Positions 1-13,140 of a stretch of DNA of 64,000 nucleotides are shown here, one piece after another. The notes below the pieces were generated by a model, which did not search any database, had not been told where the DNA came from, and saw nothing but the letters and a program-made list of their open reading frames with translations. This DNA is from Amphibalanus amphitrite (taxonomy: Eukaryota; Arthropoda; Thecostraca; Balanomorpha; Balanidae), in contig NW_024881505.1 of assembly GCF_019059575.1 (NCBI RefSeq), forward strand, positions 1,507,501 through 1,571,500, written 5' to 3'. Position 1 is the first letter of the stretch; the number at the start of each line of letters is the position of its first letter. Both the position numbers and the translations under genes were made by a program.

Positions 1-802
1 TCACTCCCCATGCCAAGACCTTCGCTGGGTTGCGGAGTGTTTTCCTCAGGAGAGGTTCTGCTTTGTAAACGGCCAAAACCTGTCCATCGTGTGGTTTTGT
101 CGGGATTTTGTGTCTAAAAGAAAGCTATTCGCTCCAGATCTGCCTCTTGAAACTTCGTAAGATAAAACTTTACATTAATTGACACTTTTGGAGGGTCAGT
201 TGTCCCTGGTATTGATGATTTTCGTGTTATTTTCCCCAAAAATTCAGCGTTCTAGATATTATAAACAATTTCAAATGATACTTTGTCTTTATTTTACGAT
301 GACCTGCAATTTCTGAAACTGGGTAACCTCTGTCTGTGAGCTTCTTGTCAGTTTTCAATAGTTATGCCTTCATTTTCAGCTGCTTTCCGGAGCACGAGTC
401 TGCTGTCGTACGAGGGTCGTTCAAAACGATGTTAGTCTCGCATGGTTTTGTCCTTCAAAAATTTTAGCCACCGTTTTTATTAGATGATCATCATGTTGTA
501 CTCATCCTCGCCGACACTTTGCCATGTGCCATTTCCGACAACCATTCCCATTACTCCTGAAACAGAGAGTTTCTCAGCCGACCCGATTTTGCGACCTCCA
601 TTTTCATGCTTGACCCATGGTCAGAGATGAACCCTTTTTGTGGGCTCATGAAGGGTCGAATGCGTTTGAAAACAATGAGACTGCTTGAGGAAGGTTGTTA
701 CCAATGCCCATGCAAAATTTCGACTGTTTATTTATTGTTGATTCAGAATTATTGACAAAAAAGCATGGCTGGTACCTGTCAACGAACTTTTGAGACACCC
801 TG
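1..802. repeat. Unassigned sequence ending in a mariner-like terminus
   Basis: I see no gene here. The stretch ends in a terminus at about 787-802 reading TGAGACACCCTG followed by TA, the same inverted terminus (TACAGGGTGTCTC on the other strand) that bounds the element at 18.0-20.1 kb. This suggests the right end of a Tc1/mariner-type element whose left end lies before the window. No transposase motif was recognised, so the extent is a guess. Confidence 0.3.
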
Positions 803-2151
803 TACATGTGCCCAAACATTCACTAAACCTTATTCTACAGCTTTGAAGAATGCTTTTTTCGCTAAGAAACCATTACCATTTAACCATTTAAACAAAATTG
901 TTACGTGCCTTACCTCTGCCAAGGTTCCACCGGAAAAGGAAGTATGATCGAGCTGGGCAGCTTTTGCAACCACCACTAGGTACTTATGGTGTGCCAATTT
1001 TTCTGGAGCTTGGGAGGGCGCATTTATCTCGCGGGCGCAATTAGGGTACTCTCCCCTAAATCTCCCCTCTTGACCCTCATTAGGTCATATGATCTGTGTT
1101 AACACCAGAGCTCCAAACAAAACTTCCGATTTGGCACTCGGTCCATTTAACCCTTCCTCCGTCTCGGGCTATTTCACACGGCCAGTCGCTTCACACGCGC
1201 CCGCTCTCTCAACAAGTGGTGGACGGTAAATCCGTCATCTCTCGCTCTCCCTCCCTCTCGCTCACTCCCCTCTCCCCTTTTTCTCTCCCTCTCTCGCCGG
1301 CAGTGGCCGCGCGCCGGGTACGACCGACGGCCCGCGCTAATTGAGAACCAAGTGTCACTTTGCACGCACCAGTGACGCCGGCGCCCATTCGCTGGGAGGG
1401 GAGGAAGGGGAAGGCGGGGAGGACGGGAGAGGGAGGGAGGAGGGGAGGAGGGGCTCTGATGCGTGTCAGGTGTCAGTGCCGAGGAATCTCCGAGCCCGGT
1501 CAGTTCCTAGTAGATGCCCTGTTCCAGTATCCGGCTATCTGTCCCTGGCTCTGGGGCGGATCGGCACCAGTCTTGCAGTTCACCTGTTGATGTCCCGGCT
1601 TCATCATTCATGAAACCAGGATATTCAGGTGCGGAATCGGGACCCGTCGAACGGTGTCCAGTATCTAGCGACATTTCAGCTAACGGAGTGCAGTTTTTTT
1701 GCGATGCTGCAATCGTAACTCCTTTCCGGGAGGTAGGCAGAATAAGATGAACAAAAAGTCTGAAGAGTGACCCTGCAGCACCTGTACGAGTAGAATGGTA
1801 GGTACAAGCATTAGCAAGCAATAGCAACGAAGTTGTTGCAAAGTCGGTTATATTTAGGAACATATTCTGCGATTGTGTAGATGAAGAAACGTCAAAGATG
1901 TCTGTTGTATGAGAGATGCAATTCGTTAGACAGAACGGCGGGAAGCTTATAATACCCGCAGGCGCACGGGACAGGCGGTATGATGGATGGCTCATTCCTG
2001 AGTCTTTTGAAGAGGAAAGTTGTAAGTCCTGTTATATGTCATGGCGGTCTCCAACAAACTGCGTACAGTCTTCAAAATAGTATGTAGTTCTGCATAGGCA
2101 GATCACATCTTGAAATAGGGAAGCAAAATGCACAGTGCACACGAATAATTC
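803..2151. other. Non-coding stretch with GC-rich, CT-rich patch
   Basis: No supported gene. Positions about 1090-1470 are GC-rich, with a pyrimidine-rich run (tctcgctctccctccctctc style) followed by a purine-rich run (gggaggggaggaagggg style). The short frames across it are low complexity (S/P/R rich) and open on both strands, as expected of GC-rich non-coding DNA. It could be a CpG-rich regulatory patch. Confidence 0.4.
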
Positions 2152-3333
2152 TTAACCCTCGCCCCGTTGGGGGGGCCATTTTGGCCCCCCCCTGTGGTTT
2201 TTCCTGAATAGCAAGAAAACGGCGGCGCGCAGCGCCGCCAAATTTTCAGTACCTTCCCGGGCATCAATTTGACACCTTCACACCAAATTTCAAGTCTTAG
2301 GTCACCTTAGGTCAGGAGTTGTTGAGGTCAAACTGAGGTCATGTTCGAGCAGAAATGAGCAAAAAACATGCAATCTTGAAACGCTCACCAAATCTACAGT
2401 TATCAAGCAATTTCAAAGTTCTTTATATGGTCTAGTAGACAAAAAGCGGCGCTACAAAACTGCTATCTCGGATTTTCAAAATTTTGGGTTTTTGACCAAA
2501 AAAAATCAAAAAATTGATTTTTTTTGAAAAACTAACAAAAAAACCCAAAATTTTTCAGAATTTCAAAAAACCCGGAATATATGTGATAGTCCCAGCGCTC
2601 TTCTATATACATACCAAATTTCAGGTCGATATCTCGTTTTTTGGCCAAGTTATAGCGAAAAAACTGTTCAAAAATGATGACGTCAAATTTTTGAACTCAA
2701 TTTTTAGCGATTCTAGACCACGTACGGCAAAACAAAGACCACCATTGAACTCCCCGTGACGAGCTGCATCGATTCTATACCCATTTAATGCAAAAATATT
2801 AACTTTGAAATTTGACCTAATTTGACCTGACCTTGACCTGATCTTGACCTGACCTTGACCAAAACGTGACCTAAGCTGGCCCCAAAGGCTGCCTGACCCA
2901 CATAATCGCATTTGTCATGTAAAATGGACCATAAAACATGTATCACACGACACTTTCATATTGTGACCCCCCCGTGACCTGACCTCTGTGACCTGACCTG
3001 GTATCAGTGACCTCAAATAGCAAAATATGTGTTTGAAGAACATTTCCCCATCGATGATTTTCAATGAAATGCATTTTACTCGATTTTACAACGCATTTCT
3101 TGAAATGCCTGCATACGGTGAAAATTGGATCTTTGACCTGACCTGTGACGTCATCGGTTTGACCTAGGTCAATAAAATTGGGTCACAAGGTAGTTCCCCG
3201 TTGGGGCTATCCAACGCCGTTTACCGCTTGTCGCTATGTTGCGTGGTTCTCGAGATCTTAGGGGGGGGGGCCAAAATGCCCCCCCCCCCAACGGGGCGCG
3301 TTGCTCGGCAGAGCCCAACGGGGCGCGGGTTAA
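2152..3333 (-). mobile_element. TTAA-flanked non-autonomous element, family A copy 1
   Basis: Begins TTAACCCTCGCCCC and ends GGGGCGCGGGTTAA. Just inside the left end is G-run, CCATTTTGG, C-run; just inside the right end is G-run, CCAAAATG, C-run, and there the tag appears twice, separated by the spacer gcgttgctcggcagagc. The right end is thus the double-tag end, so I assign minus orientation. Interior: CGGCGGCGCGCAGCGCCGCC palindrome near 2220, several TGACCT repeats (2812-2860, 2971-3015, 3133-3175) and TGACGTCA at about 3147. Near-full-length relatives lie at 41814-43034, 47174-48354 and 58769-59957. No transposase; piggyBac relationship is inferred only from TTAA plus CCC ends. Confidence 0.85.
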
Positions 3334-3539
3334 TATTTTATTTGATTTTATATATGTGACAGGGATGTTGGACCGTAAATATAATTCAAGTCATTGAAGT
3401 AGGTTTCTGGTTTTAGCACACGCGTCTCGCGAATTTGCTCTTAAATACTCGTCTGATAGGTCTACTGAACCGACAAAATCCAGCGACAAGTGTGTCGCAA
3501 GCGCCTCGCTTCCGCTGCCTTACAATATAAACACTTCAA

Positions 3540-4165
3540 GATATGAGTGACCGACGCCGCAGACGGCGGAGCAGTCAGCTCCAGACTGCGCCAGACTCGA
3601 CTGCACAGACTGACTGCTAAGACAGACTGCAGCGCTCCGGAGTGTGCCGGATCCTCTGGAAGACTGTATAGCAACCAGCAGCAGACTCCGTCGGACTGCA
3701 GCAGACTCAGACTGCACAGGGCTTTCGCGGACTGCAGCGGAGGGCTCTAGACTCCGTGGACTACAGCAGACTCTGGAAATCTGCAACAGATCCGACCGAC
3801 TGCACTGGCGTGGCTAGCGCCTGACTCCAGTAAAATGCAGTGGACTTACACTCTCGGAGCTACAGCAGCCAGCGCCAAACTCAGACAGATTGCATTGAAC
3901 TTCACCAGCCCACAGGACAGACTGCATTGAACTCAATCGGACTGGCCTCTGGATGAAATCAGTGGTTTCTGGTAGGCTGGCCAGTGGCCACCTCTGATGG
4001 GCTCATGAACTCCGATGGTTTCAGGCAGCCACGCACTTTGCCGGTCTGATGGACTCTAACAGACTCTGGCAGATTCTAGGGGATTCTGAGAGACTCTGTG
4101 GACTCCATTGGACTCCGTGGACTCTGCTGCTGGACTCTGCTGGACTCTGTGGAGTCTGGTCCCGG
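3540..4165. repeat. Degenerate GACTCYG/GACTGCAG minisatellite
   Basis: Very many irregular copies of a 9-12 nt unit around gactgcag, gactccg and gactctg, for example ggactctgctgctggactctg near 4120. Unit length drifts, and both strands stay open for short distances because of the periodicity rather than coding. No gene supported. Confidence 0.6.
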
Positions 4166-5335
4166 ACCGAAGCCCTGCTCGGGCCTCTGTCGCCACAGCG
4201 CCAGACCGTGCCCCCTGCTCTGGAATGTGCAGGCATGATGGGAAGCCCGCCTGAGCGGTGACAGGGACGGGCCCGGCTGGTATCGAGACGCAATACCGCG
4301 CGCTTCTGTTCTCAGAAACTGGCTCACTATTTCATACGTTTATTTAATAGCACGCAGCTCAAAAGATAACAAAATTCGCCATACGAATATCCAAGACAAA
4401 TTTTATTGATGAAGATAGGGAAATGAAAAGGTTTTGAATTTCTATGGACTTCAAAACCTTTCTTAACACCTTTTTAGGGTGAATAGGGGATTCAATCATT
4501 CACTTATTGTATTGTATTGTATTGTTATTGTTATCCTATCAAGTCGCAATGTATTGATGCGTCAATTGATTGGTCTAAAGGCATTTTGTGAGGCGAAAAT
4601 TAAAATCATTGTTCCATAACTCACAAGCTTGATGAGTAACTATATACTTGTTGTAATGAAAGACCCATCAACCATTAACCAGTTGGAGCTCTTTGGAGGA
4701 TACGTTTATATTCAGGGAAACATTTACCCTTGCTTTAAACACGTCCGGATTGTGTTTATTTGATTAGGGCATGTGTGAGTGATAACGGTAAGATATTCGT
4801 ACACATCTTTGGCACGCTACCATGCCAACATGCTTACGTTCCACCGCGTAAAAAATCTTACACAGGCAATCAAACTAATAGCGGGTATGTAAGGCATATT
4901 ACATTCATGGTACATTATGGAATCATTACAAAATACAAAATGGCACATGGCGTTTTTAAAATACGGTTAGAACAAATAAAAATATATTTTCAAAGCAAAT
5001 TTCACCTGTTTTCTGCCTTGTGCTGCGGATAGAATAAATCAGCTTACAAACGGATGAAGCATTCGTGAAAAGTGTTTGACCGGAACGCTGAAACTCATTC
5101 TTTGTTGAACATATTGACAAATGTCAACTTGCTTGCTAGAATGAGCTAAACAACTTTTCAGAACAAAACGAGAAACTGTTTTGGTTTTGAATAAACCGTA
5201 ACCGTCCTGCGTTGTCGAACTTAATGTGTAATGGTATGCTATACATTGCTTCAAACAGATAGGTGCAGATTCATTACACAAGACTCACCACTCCATTCAC
5301 GCTGGCTATAAGGTCGGGCCAAAGGTGTATCTCAT
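4166..5335. other. AT-rich unassigned sequence
   Basis: No recognisable gene. It includes a short TATTG microsatellite at about 4506-4532. The remainder looks like unique intergenic or intronic DNA. Confidence 0.4.
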
Positions 5336-6740
5336 TCTCCACCCGGTCGCGAGCCATGGGGGACGGATAGGGGAGGGGCCAGGCAGCGGGGGGGGGGGGG
5401 GGGGAGGGCATCTGATGCAAGCCATGCCCGCCCGTTGAGGGACAGGAGGCAGAGACCGGCGAGCACGCCGCAGCGCAGTTCTGCTCCGTGCGCGTCACCA
5501 AGCCGTGGTACGGCGCGGTACGACGGGCACAGGACGGTACGACGGTGCGGGTATGGGGAGAGGCACAGGGTGGAACGGCTTGGGTATGGGGAGCGGGGCA
5601 CAGGATGGTACGGCGTGGTACGACGGGTGGTCTGGTGCAGCGTGGTTCGACGGGAAATTTAGGGCGGTACGGGGAGATACAGAGAGCAAAGAGAGTAGGT
5701 ACTGCTCAGAGTGGAACGATTCGGTGAGGCACAGCATGGTACCGTGTATGTAGTACGAGTCGTGCGTCTAGCATCAATTGTGGGCCCAAAGATGCAACAG
5801 CGGGTGGGCACCTGGGCGAATATGAGGCTTGCTGTGCCCGCACCTGCTATTCTCTTTTCTCCTCAAAGCTCAACGCATGTTGCTCATTGTGTGTGTATGG
5901 CAGAGTGTGCGAAAGTGCACTGCACCGATACTGTACGGAAGGGGAATAAAAACTTTGACGGAAGCCAGCCAGGGGATGAGGAAGGACATCGACAGGAGAA
6001 GGCCGTTGGGATGAGGACATCGCACATCAGAATGAGAACATCGGCACAAGGAAGCTGGCGGGGCCCGCTGCCGTCAGGGGCCCGCTGCCGTCAGGGGCCG
6101 CTGCCGATCAGGGGCCCGCTGCCGTCAGCGCTGGCGTCATCGGGCCAGTCCCGCGGTCCATCCGCCCCAGCTGATCAGACAGCGCGTGTCGCTCCGATGC
6201 AACTGGGTTCTATCGCCGCCGTAGAACCGACCGGCCCCTGGCGGCCCCGGCCCGGCACGGCGCGTCCCGTTCCGTCTCCGCCCGGCACGGGGCGGTCCGT
6301 CCGGCGCCGGCGGGTCGACCGAGCGCCGTCCGTCACAGGCGGCTGCAGCGACACGCCGCTGCACTGGCCAGGGTCGCGTCACACAGCGAGCGGCACCGTC
6401 ACAGCGTCACAGAGCGCGGGCCGGCCCACTGCAGAGGCACGCCGCTGCACTGGTCGGAGACGGGACACAGAGAGCGAGCCGGCGTGCTGCACTGGCCGTC
6501 ACAGAGACGTCGGGTCGGTCCGCTGCAGAGAGGCCGCGGGGTCTGCAGAGTATCGCGAGGACGGCAGACGCGACATCGGGTCTCGGGGCAGATAGGACGC
6601 AGCGCTGGACGTTCCCTCTCAGGTCTCCAGCCACGCTCCGCAGCAGCACGTGCTCCTCCCGGTGACCGGAGCTGGCTGTAATCTGTCCGACTCCGGTCCG
6701 CTCACCGCTGCTGCCGCGGAGGAGACACTCTGTTTATAGA
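5336..6740. repeat. GC-rich block with two minisatellites
   Basis: A poly-G run (about 5388-5405) is followed by a GGTACGACGG-type degenerate tandem repeat (about 5500-5700) and a CCGCTGCCGTCAGGGGC tandem repeat (about 6058-6130, unit near 17 nt, with small deletions). A 294-codon plus-strand frame (5711-6595) crosses it, but its composition is pure P/R/G/S low complexity and it follows the repeats, so I do not call it a gene. CpG density suggests a possible regulatory island. Confidence 0.55.
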
Positions 6741-7895
6741 ACGGAGATGGCTGCGGACTGGACATCGTGGTTACGAACGGGAGCGGGGACGGGGGTAGAT
6801 CCAGAGGAGAGGGGGAGGGGGCATACGATCACATCCAGATCCAGCGGTTTGTAGAGTCGCCCCAATCGCGTTGGCAGTGCACGGCGAGAGAGGAGCAATA
6901 GTCGGTCCTCTGCCGTACTTATTCTGAGTGTGCATATGCTTTGATCCATTCATTAGACCCCACTGGGGTTCAGTACCACAGGGTGGAGTAATGGCATGCA
7001 CAGTGTCAACACATCAGACCAGCTGTTCAATTCAAATAGTGGAAACACCTTTGACCCAACACGTTTTATAATATGCCTTTTTAAACGTTTCCACTTAATC
7101 AGACCAGAAAACTGCTTAGCTGAAGTTTTAAGATTACGTTTTAAGATTCGTGATTACTGATTAGGAACTGTTGTACCTCATACGATATTACAAAACAACC
7201 TCCTCCCATACCCTGTTCCGCTAATTGGTGTTTTTTTTTTCTATGCGAAGCAGGCAGGGTAATCGTTTCGGCCGGTCATAAGAACCCCATGTAGCAGACG
7301 ACAGGCCATGAGACCACGGAGCAGTCGGAGCAGGCGGTGGTCTGTCACCCGTCCTCTCTGCGATCTGTCAGCACGGCGCGGGCCTGGCCTCGGTCCGGTG
7401 TGGTTTTTGTACTCCGTGATACCCAGGGGAGTGGGATCTGGGGCCGCCAGTCACTCACGTGGTCGAGGGGGACCGGGACCGACTTCACCACCCTTCACAC
7501 ATTCTTTTGATGGTGAGGACAGGGAGGAAGGGAGGAGGGAGAGAGAAGAGAGCGCTGAATGATAGGAGACATCGGAGGGCAAAAACGCGTAGTTGTTGCG
7601 TTAGATCATGGGGCTGCTAATGCCTTGAGTATCACGTACGAAAATATTTGCTTTGAAAACACCAACAGTGTGGTGTGCTGAGGGATGCATAGTTAAAGGC
7701 ACAGACGTTCATCGAATCAACCGAAATCGCCACCCCTTCGATTGTGTTAGAGGATGCATGGTTAACGATATTGTCGTCTATCAAGTTTCTTTTCACTGTT
7801 AGAAAATAGATCAGCATGTAATGTAATTACGCATACATGCAATTTAAGTACTTCGTCTGACTGATATTTTCTTCTTTGCATGCATGTGTTGAGTG
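6741..7895. other. Unassigned sequence
   Basis: No supported gene or repeat. A poly-T run lies near 7230. A short plus frame at 7308-7562 is arginine/glycine rich and unsupported. Confidence 0.35.
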
Positions 7896-9106
7896 TTCAA
7901 CCCGGCACCGCCTGGGCTACTCGTATTTCCGTACCCACGACAGCCTGGGGGGGTCGGATCCGACCCCCCCTGTTATCTCGAGAACCAATGGTCGTATCGA
8001 GCCCCGCGAGGCGGCGTTCGAAAGGTCTCTATACGAGACCTTCCCAAAGCACTCTTAAGATTTTTAGATTGAGGTCAAATTTCGGGTCAAGGTCAGGTCA
8101 AAGGTCAAATTCTGGGGTTTTGCATGATTAGGCTTACGGACAGCGGAATCGATAGCTGCTGCTCGAAACTCACCAAAAATGACCTCAAAGTGAAGGTACC
8201 ATGTGCGTATAGGGGTCATACTAAGTACGGGTCAAGGTCAGGTCAGGTCACGAAAGGTCACGATTTTCACTTTCTGCTACATGGGCGTGCGACACATGTT
8301 TTATGGCTTATTTTTCACGCCGAATCCGATGGTAATGGTTATATGTGACCCCAAGTCACTGTGCTGATGATAAGTGTGCATTGAAAGCATAAAAAATCGT
8401 TTATACCGTACATAACGAAACGAGGGCTAAGAAAAAAGGTCAATTTTCAGCTTTTTATTTTTGACATAAAAATGCATTTTTCTAGACGAGCTTTGTCCCA
8501 GGAATCTAGTGGTGCCATTTGTTTTCACATGCAATGTTCAGTAGTGCCTCTAATTCACGAAAATGCTTATGACGTCACCATGCCCTATGCATGTTGGAGC
8601 TATTTTTTACAATTTGGGGGTCAAAAATCAAGATAAAAAGTTGAAATTTGGGACATCTTATGTTCTAATAGATCTCTGTAACATATATTCCGTTTTTTAA
8701 TTTCTCAAAATTTTGGATTTTATTAGCTGTTTTCTAAAAAATAAAGTTTTTTGAATTTTTAGGGGTAAAAAACGCATTTTATGGAAAATCTGAGATAGCC
8801 ATTTTAACGAACTCGTTGAGCTGCGTCTATTCATGTCCTTCATTTGCAATTTGCTTTAAATCTTGATTTTTTGCGATTTTTAAAACATTTACCACTTTTT
8901 GACTGAAAACGCCATGTAGTTACATCACTAAAATCGATATATCTCAAATTTTTTTAGAAAAATATTCTAAAAAATTACACAGTAAACGTCAAATTGATGA
9001 GGAAGAAGGTATGCAAAGTTTTAAGTTGATAGCGTAAGCGGTTCATGAGTTATTCAAGAAAAACGGAGGGGGGTCGGATCCGACCCCCCAGGCGGTCGCG
9101 GGTTAA
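7896..9106 (+). mobile_element. TTAA-type non-autonomous element, TCGGATCCGA family
   Basis: Left end is a decayed TTCAACCC at 7896, with the tag (gcctggg) present twice about 45 nt apart; the right end is CAGGCGGTCGCGGGTTAA with a single tag. Both ends carry G-run, TCGGATCCGA, C-run hairpins, a perfect match in inverted orientation. Interior has AGGTCA runs at 8068-8110 and 8229-8265 and TGACGTCA near 8571. No coding capacity seen. Confidence 0.8.
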
Positions 9107-9199
9107 GCGCTTTATAGGCTATTTTGTTTCTCTTGCAGTCTGCGGCAAAGTCAAACAATGAGACAAAGAAACAGTTGACCATCGACGACTCCAAATAAT

Positions 9200-9562
9200 A
9201 AACGTTGACCTTGACCCTGACCTTGACATCTGTACATCGTTGAACAACATGTTCCATGATAGGTGGTAGGTAAGACTGGCAAAAAAGGCCGAAATCAATG
9301 TGTCAAAAGCTCACAAGGCCCATAGCCAACGCAAGATGTTGAGAATTGGCCATTTGGGTCATGACATGACCTGAAAAACAAGGTCATATCTCCGAAACCA
9401 AAAACCACAGAAACTTGAAATTTTCAGTGGACATCAAGAAAGGATAGAGGAGCAGCTATACGGAAAATCAGCCTTCTAGCTCTAAAAATGTTGAGTGCAG
9501 AGCAGAAAGACTACCTGGGGGGAGTGGCAACCACCCCCCCCCCATGTGCGGGCGAGGGTTAA
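9200..9562 (+). mobile_element. Right-end fragment of TTAA element (CGCACATG family)
   Basis: From about 9200 the sequence matches 41380-41744, including the stretch with ttgaccttgaccctgacctt and a shared segment over several hundred bases, and it ends CCCATGTGCGGGCGAGGGTTAA. The left half is missing, so this is a truncated copy directly after the previous element. Confidence 0.75.
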
Positions 9563-10679
9563 GTTCAGGTTCTGTGTAACGGCAAAAGAAAGAGGAAGGT
9601 GTTTGAAACATAAAACGTTAAAACGGATAACATCTCAATTACAAAATGTTTGAAACAGTGTATCTTCTAAAAATTGTAATCAGGCAAATAGATTGCAGTG
9701 AACTTAAATTCAAAATCAGCCTATGTAGTCCAGTACCTACACAATTTTTTTTTATTCCAGTACTGGATCTTCTTTTGATCTAGCCTATCTGGTAGGTAGC
9801 ACAAGCATTCATTAGTTCGTTTTCTTCATTCTGTTACACGAACTTCCATGATAAGGGCTGTAAACTAACCGATAAATTTGAAATCTGAATCAGTGGTAGC
9901 TCACTTTGCTGGATTTAATTTTTCTTACAAACAAAACAGTTTTTTCGACAATCAGTTCTGATTATTTTCGGTTGGTTGATTCCTCCCACACAGCACTGAG
10001 CTTTCAAACCACTTCTCGTATGGAAGTCGCCGGCCCCGGTCGACTAACGGAGGAGAGACGGCCGGTGGGGAGCGGCAGGAGCAGGGACCGGACAGGCGAC
10101 AGGGACCACCCCTCCCCTTCCCTTTCGGCGTCGCTAGCCGCCGTCTCGGACCGGGATGGCGCCGGCACCAAAATTATGCTGCTACTAGATAAATAAACAG
10201 CACCCGCGGCCCAGACACTTAATGTTCGTCCAACGAGCCTGTTTTGTCGTCGCCTACTGCCGTTAGGATTCCAGCGCTAATAGAACGGCTGAGCATGCAC
10301 TGAGCTAATCGGCTATGAAGTGGCCACACTGATGGAGAAAGGACAGACGTGCCCATGATAGCCATGAACGAGGCGTTCTTTGAGATCATGCATTGTCATT
10401 CATGAGACTTTGAGCGTACGGAGGTTATGTTACAATGGTTATTGAGTTTGAGCCTAAGGAGTACATTGATTATGCCACTTTTAGAGCCAAGACAATGTCT
10501 TGGAAAAGCACAAATCAGGTAAAGTGAAAAATAGAAAATAGGTCTATTTAGATGTGAACAAATGTGAAGATGTGAACAAATGGTGTCTTGTTTGATTAAG
10601 AATGTCACGCTGTCTTTGTCCCGTTTAAATGTTGTGCAGAAATTGTAAATGTTATAGCTCCCTCATTTCTCTCCCTCTC

Positions 10680-10727
<48 letters not shown>

Positions 10728-13140
10728 TCCTCTATCTGAAAACTTTTCCACTGGGTTGTGGCTGGCTTATCATTTCAAACAACGTTAACATTCTTACCTC
10801 GTCCAGACGCAAAGTGGACAACAATTCTAATCAACATGGCTTCAAATCCGCATGGAATGGCACATTATAGACTTCCGATAGGATAAATGCCGACTGCCGT
10901 GCTTTGATTGGGAGGCACTTCAACGTGTTGCATGGTCCCCACAACGCTGGATTTATGTGTGTAGTGAGTGGAGAAGTCGCCAGATTTATGTAAGTACCGA
11001 GTGAATGGGTCGCCCTCTCGTCGACACCGGCGCCAGTCGTCACCCCGCGTCGACCAGCCAGGAGCGTCGGCCTGTGAGTTATTGGACAGTTACTCTCGGG
11101 AGATTCCTCCGACCCCCTCTGACGTGGCCGGGGAGAGGCCGTCTGGTTGTCGGCTCGTTTCTTGTGGCTTAGAGCTGTCATCCACTGGTATAGGGTGCTG
11201 TGATTTATCCTGTCTATTTCTATTGATGAAGAATCTTGTCTGACAAAGCTATTACTTTTCATGCATACTTTGAAATACAATCACTAGATAAGATATTGAT
11301 GATGTGCCCACCCTTCTGATGCCAACCCGGCGTTATACACGCCTGACTTTAAGCATTTCAGTTCAAATACCTACATATTTGTGCCACAATGCAATGCCAT
11401 GTTTAGTCCAAATATTTTTAAAGAGCAAATAATGCCACACCATTATGCCATGCAAAAACTCACTTATACAGCCGTAGAAATAACGGGTAGAGGCGCATTC
11501 ATAGAAATCAGATATTCGGTGCCAAGAAAATGCATCACTCATCTACGGTTACCTTTTCGAAGTGCGTGGTATCATACCAATCGTGCCGACCGCGGGATTT
11601 TTGTTTTGCCGTTTATCCTAGCATTTTGATGGGATAAACCAGATTTTCAAAGCTTTTCAATTTATATCCCAATAAATGTTGAAATAAATTGAAACACGTG
11701 TATTTTGATAGGATAAGCCTTGACACAAGTTAATACCATCATCGGACATCGGAGCATATCGCGATAAAAAGGATTTATCCTTAAATTAAATTCGTAATTA
11801 AACAAAAATAAGCGATCCGACACTAAGCGTCACTATAAGAGGGAACTTGGGCAAGATGGTCAAAATGCTTCGATCGCGAGGGTCTGCCGGTCGAACGTTG
11901 CACGCTGCCGTTCAAATCTGCACCGGTCTGCGGTTTCTGCACCGGTCACCGGTCCAGCCGTGCTGTTTGTGCAGTGTGTCGGGGTGTTTTTAGTATCCAC
12001 ACGGACTGTCCGGGTACTGGAGGGCCATCCGTCTCGCTGTCCAGTGCTGACAGGCGGCTCTGCAGAGCAGCGTCGAGTCCGGCTCGACATTTAGAAGGGA
12101 CCTTGGCCTTTTGCGGCCCACGACTGGACGGGGCGGCCCACGGTCATGTGTGACGCTAAAGCACACGCTCCAATGACAACCATGCGCGTTGGCTGGTGTG
12201 TAACATCAACGTCGGCTGAATATGTGACGCACTTCAACAGTCGTGTGGCCTGGAGCCTTCTGTACCCCCCTGCACTGCGCACATGCAGAGACGGAGGGGG
12301 GGGGGGGGCACATGCAAGCTCGATTCGGACACAGTTTTTTTTCGCTGAAAACGTTCAGACGGTGTGCGTGACACTGCAAAGTGCATAAAGGCCGGAACAC
12401 AGCTTGCTGCGATAATTATCCTCAACCGTATAGGGGATAACGATTACTGAGCTAAAGGATAGAGATGACGAGTATCAGTGAGATTTACTCATGAGGTGAG
12501 GATTTCCGGTCATGCCGAGAATATTGAACCGACCTGCTACTGCAAGCAAGATTACTTTACTGCAAGGATCGACAGATTGGGCCGCAGTGGACCAAAAAAA
12601 AAGGAAGAAAAATGTGAAACTAGTATTTATGCTCTTGTGTGATACTGTGAGCTGTGGCTCATCCTGAAGTACCTAGAAATGCGTGATCAGGGTTTCATCA
12701 GACCGTGCTTTTTCTCCATTTGCTCTCGCAGATCTCCATTATCCGTTTCGGTAACCATTCAGTCATGAAAGTAGAGCCTTTATTTTGCGCATTGCACATT
12801 ATTTTTTGGTGGTACGTGCAACTCAATTCTGGACTTAATTAAGGAACTGTTCTCAAGTTTTTGTTTAGTGGTGAAGTCCAAGCTCCAAAGTAGGCATTAC
12901 AATGGTCTTTTCAAGTGACTATTTTGCCCCTTTTACTCCTCTTTTAACAGTTTTACTTTGTGCAAGGTATGTTATGCAATTCGCTTGCAAATATTTACGC
13001 TTTCACTGATCAATTTTACCAACATTCTTGGGAGAATGTCATTGTGTAGTGGCGGTAATTTGCTTTAGATCGTAGACATTCGGAATTCACAGAACTGCAT
13101 CGATAGTTCTCCTATCCTGTCATGTTCATCATTTTGTCCC
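9563..13140. other. Unassigned sequence with CT microsatellite
   Basis: No supported gene. Contains a GC-rich patch at about 10018-10170, a long (CT)n tract at about 10668-10730, a small tandem of gatgtgaacaaat at about 10550-10582, and a G-run at 12296-12309. Nothing resembled a conserved domain on either strand. Confidence 0.4.

Noticed and set aside
5711..6595. 294-codon plus-strand open frame, the second longest in the window
   Set aside because: Low-complexity P/R/G/S composition over a GC-rich minisatellite, open in other frames too, no domain and no splice or promoter support.
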